From Rhizobium sp. Root1334 (GTDB lineage Bacteria > Pseudomonadota > Alphaproteobacteria > Rhizobiales > Rhizobiaceae): a DNA stretch of 64,000 nt. The stretch spans positions 152,019 through 216,018 of the forward strand of contig NZ_LMEY01000004.1 in assembly GCF_001426665.1 (NCBI RefSeq). The letters are read 5' to 3'. The translations under genes were made by a program, and so were the position numbers. The first letter of the stretch is position 1. Each line of letters opens with the position of its first letter. This document shows positions 63,209 through 64,000 of this stretch, piece after piece. Under the pieces are notes generated by a model. That model was given only the letters and a program-made list of their open reading frames with translations, did no database searches and had not been told where the DNA came from.

Positions 63209-63847
63209 ATGGCAAGCAAGGCTGAAAACGGCAGGAAAAACGATCCGCAACGCACCCAGGAAAATATCCTCGAGGTGGCGACGGAGGAATTTTCCACACA
63301 TGGTCTCGCCGGCGGCCGCGTCGACGCCATCGCCGAGCGGACCCGCACGTCCAAGCGCATGATTTATTATTATTTTGGCAGCAAGGAGGGACTCTACCTT
63401 GCCGTTCTGGAGCGTTCCTACCGCAAGATCCGCACGCTGGAAGCGGACCTCCAGCTCTCCAATCTGGAGCCGGAGGAAGCCCTGCGGGTGCTGATCTCGA
63501 CCACCTTCGACCATGATGAAGCGCATCCGGATTTCGTCCGGCTGGTCAGCATCGAAAACATCCACCACGCCGCCCATATGCGGCGCTCGGAGGCAATCCG
63601 CGACCTGAATGTCTCTGTCATCGAGACGATCGCCGGCGTTCTGGAGCGCGGCGTCAACCAGCGCGTTTTCACCCGCCAGGCCGATCCGATCGACATCCAC
63701 ATGATGATCAGCGCGTTCTGCTTTTTCCGCGTTTCCAACCGCTATACGTTCGGCTCGATCTTCCGGCGCGACCTCTCCGAACCCGGCACGATCGACCGTC
63801 ACCGGGCGATGATCGCCGATGCCGTCATCGGTTACCTGAAAGGTTGA
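63209..63847 (+). CDS. TetR-family regulator of the shikimate/quinate operon
   Basis: This 212-residue protein has an N-terminal TetR helix-turn-helix: TQENILEVATEEFSTHGLAG near residue 16-35, with the recognition helix in TSKRMIYYYFGSKEGLYLAV near 46-65. The remaining ligand-binding part is helical. ATG 63209 follows GGGAGGGAGC; a longer frame from 63119 is proline/arginine-rich and unlikely. Divergence from the TRAP-quiC operon and a shared palindrome suggest that it represses that operon until a quinate-pathway compound binds. Ligand is inferred from context. Confidence 0.85.
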   Translation: MASKAENGRKNDPQRTQENILEVATEEFSTHGLAGGRVDAIAERTRTSKRMIYYYFGSKEGLYLAVLERSYRKIRTLEADLQLSNLEPEEALRVLISTTFDHDEAHPDFVRLVSIENIHHAAHMRRSEAIRDLNVSVIETIAGVLERGVNQRVFTRQADPIDIHMMISAFCFFRVSNRYTFGSIFRRDLSEPGTIDRHRAMIADAVIGYLKG

Positions 63848-63946
63848 ACCCAGCCTTGCTGATATCTGCGTGTCTCATGGCTGCCGCTTGCCGGGCTTTG
63901 GCTTGTGGCGTTATCATTGCCGCTTGTGTTTTGTGGCCATTAACGC

Positions 63947-63983
63947 ACAAAAGCCCGTGTCATTTCTGATCACGGGCTTTTGT
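63947..63983 (+). terminator. Rho-independent terminator of the TetR gene
   Basis: ACAAAAGCCCGTG and CACGGGCTTTTGT form a perfect 13-bp stem with an 11-base loop, followed by TTTTTGTTTG. It lies 100 bases after the TetR stop codon. Confidence 0.88.
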
Positions 63984-64000
63984 TTTTTGTTTGGTTGCGG

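Noticed and set aside
1..64000. Insertion sequence, prophage, integrase, tRNA or rRNA gene
   Set aside because: No transposase, integrase, tail or capsid genes and no tRNA-like cloverleaf or rRNA sequence were recognised in the reading.

Overview
The window looks like chromosomal or large-replicon DNA of a Rhizobiaceae-type alphaproteobacterium (Rhizobium/Agrobacterium/Sinorhizobium group). The grounds are GC-rich codon use, tightly packed operons with ATGA overlaps, many ABC and TRAP solute importers, a RIME-like intergenic mosaic element typical of rhizobia (25413-25530), and an EcfG-type general-stress promoter (40803-40827). No rRNA, tRNA, transposase, integrase or CRISPR array was seen, and nothing suggests recent insertion. 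I cannot name the species.

Region 1 (1-17858) is a surface or exopolysaccharide locus. It opens with the 3' end of an asparagine-synthase gene, an acyl carrier protein, an AMP-forming acyl ligase and a divergent NadE-like amidating enzyme. Two related large GNAT-fold proteins, a PrmC-like methyltransferase, a Wzx-type flippase, a Wzz/GumC-type co-polymerase, a Wzy/O-antigen-ligase-type membrane protein, a NodB-type deacetylase, three glycosyltransferases and a secreted glycosidase-like protein follow. The first four genes look like a carrier-protein pathway that makes an amidated or acylated group, possibly attached to the glycan by the GNAT-like proteins. This is the most interesting unassigned biochemistry here, together with region 5.

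Region 2 (17895-23024) holds housekeeping genes: an ABC-F ATPase, peptidase T, a zinc-ribbon protein, a small winged-helix-like protein and RsgA. A perfect 19-bp inverted repeat lies between the ABC-F and pepT genes.

Region 3 (23146-30935) is a LacI-controlled purine or nucleoside scavenging operon: a spermidine/Fe3+-type ABC importer, a nucleoside hydrolase and an adenine deaminase, with a perfect 18-bp operator ahead of the regulator.

Region 4 (31029-45729) has a dipeptide-type ABC importer with a fused double ATPase and an M14 peptidase, an M20 amidohydrolase, a phosphoribosyltransferase, and the PrkA-YeaH-SpoVR stress triad behind the EcfG-type promoter.

Region 5 (45874-54496) is a tight minus-strand catabolic operon: a ribose-type ABC importer, a phosphotriesterase-like hydrolase, a GATase1-like protein, a PfkB kinase, a BtpA/SgcQ protein and an N-carbamoyl-amino-acid-hydrolase-like M20 enzyme. 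An XRE-cupin regulator lies upstream, and three copies of the motif TTCAAG-N3-CTTGAA (or one mismatch) lie at its promoters. The substrate is unknown.

Region 6 (54759-64000) has a MATE exporter, an orphan 133-residue protein, and a shikimate/quinate catabolic operon: a TRAP transporter, a QsuD-like dehydrogenase and a dehydroshikimate dehydratase-HPPD fusion, with a divergent TetR regulator.

Four solute-binding-protein genes are each followed by a stem-loop or RIME repeat inside the operon, which suggests that the binding proteins are made in excess of the membrane parts. All functional calls come from reading motifs and context; no database search was run.
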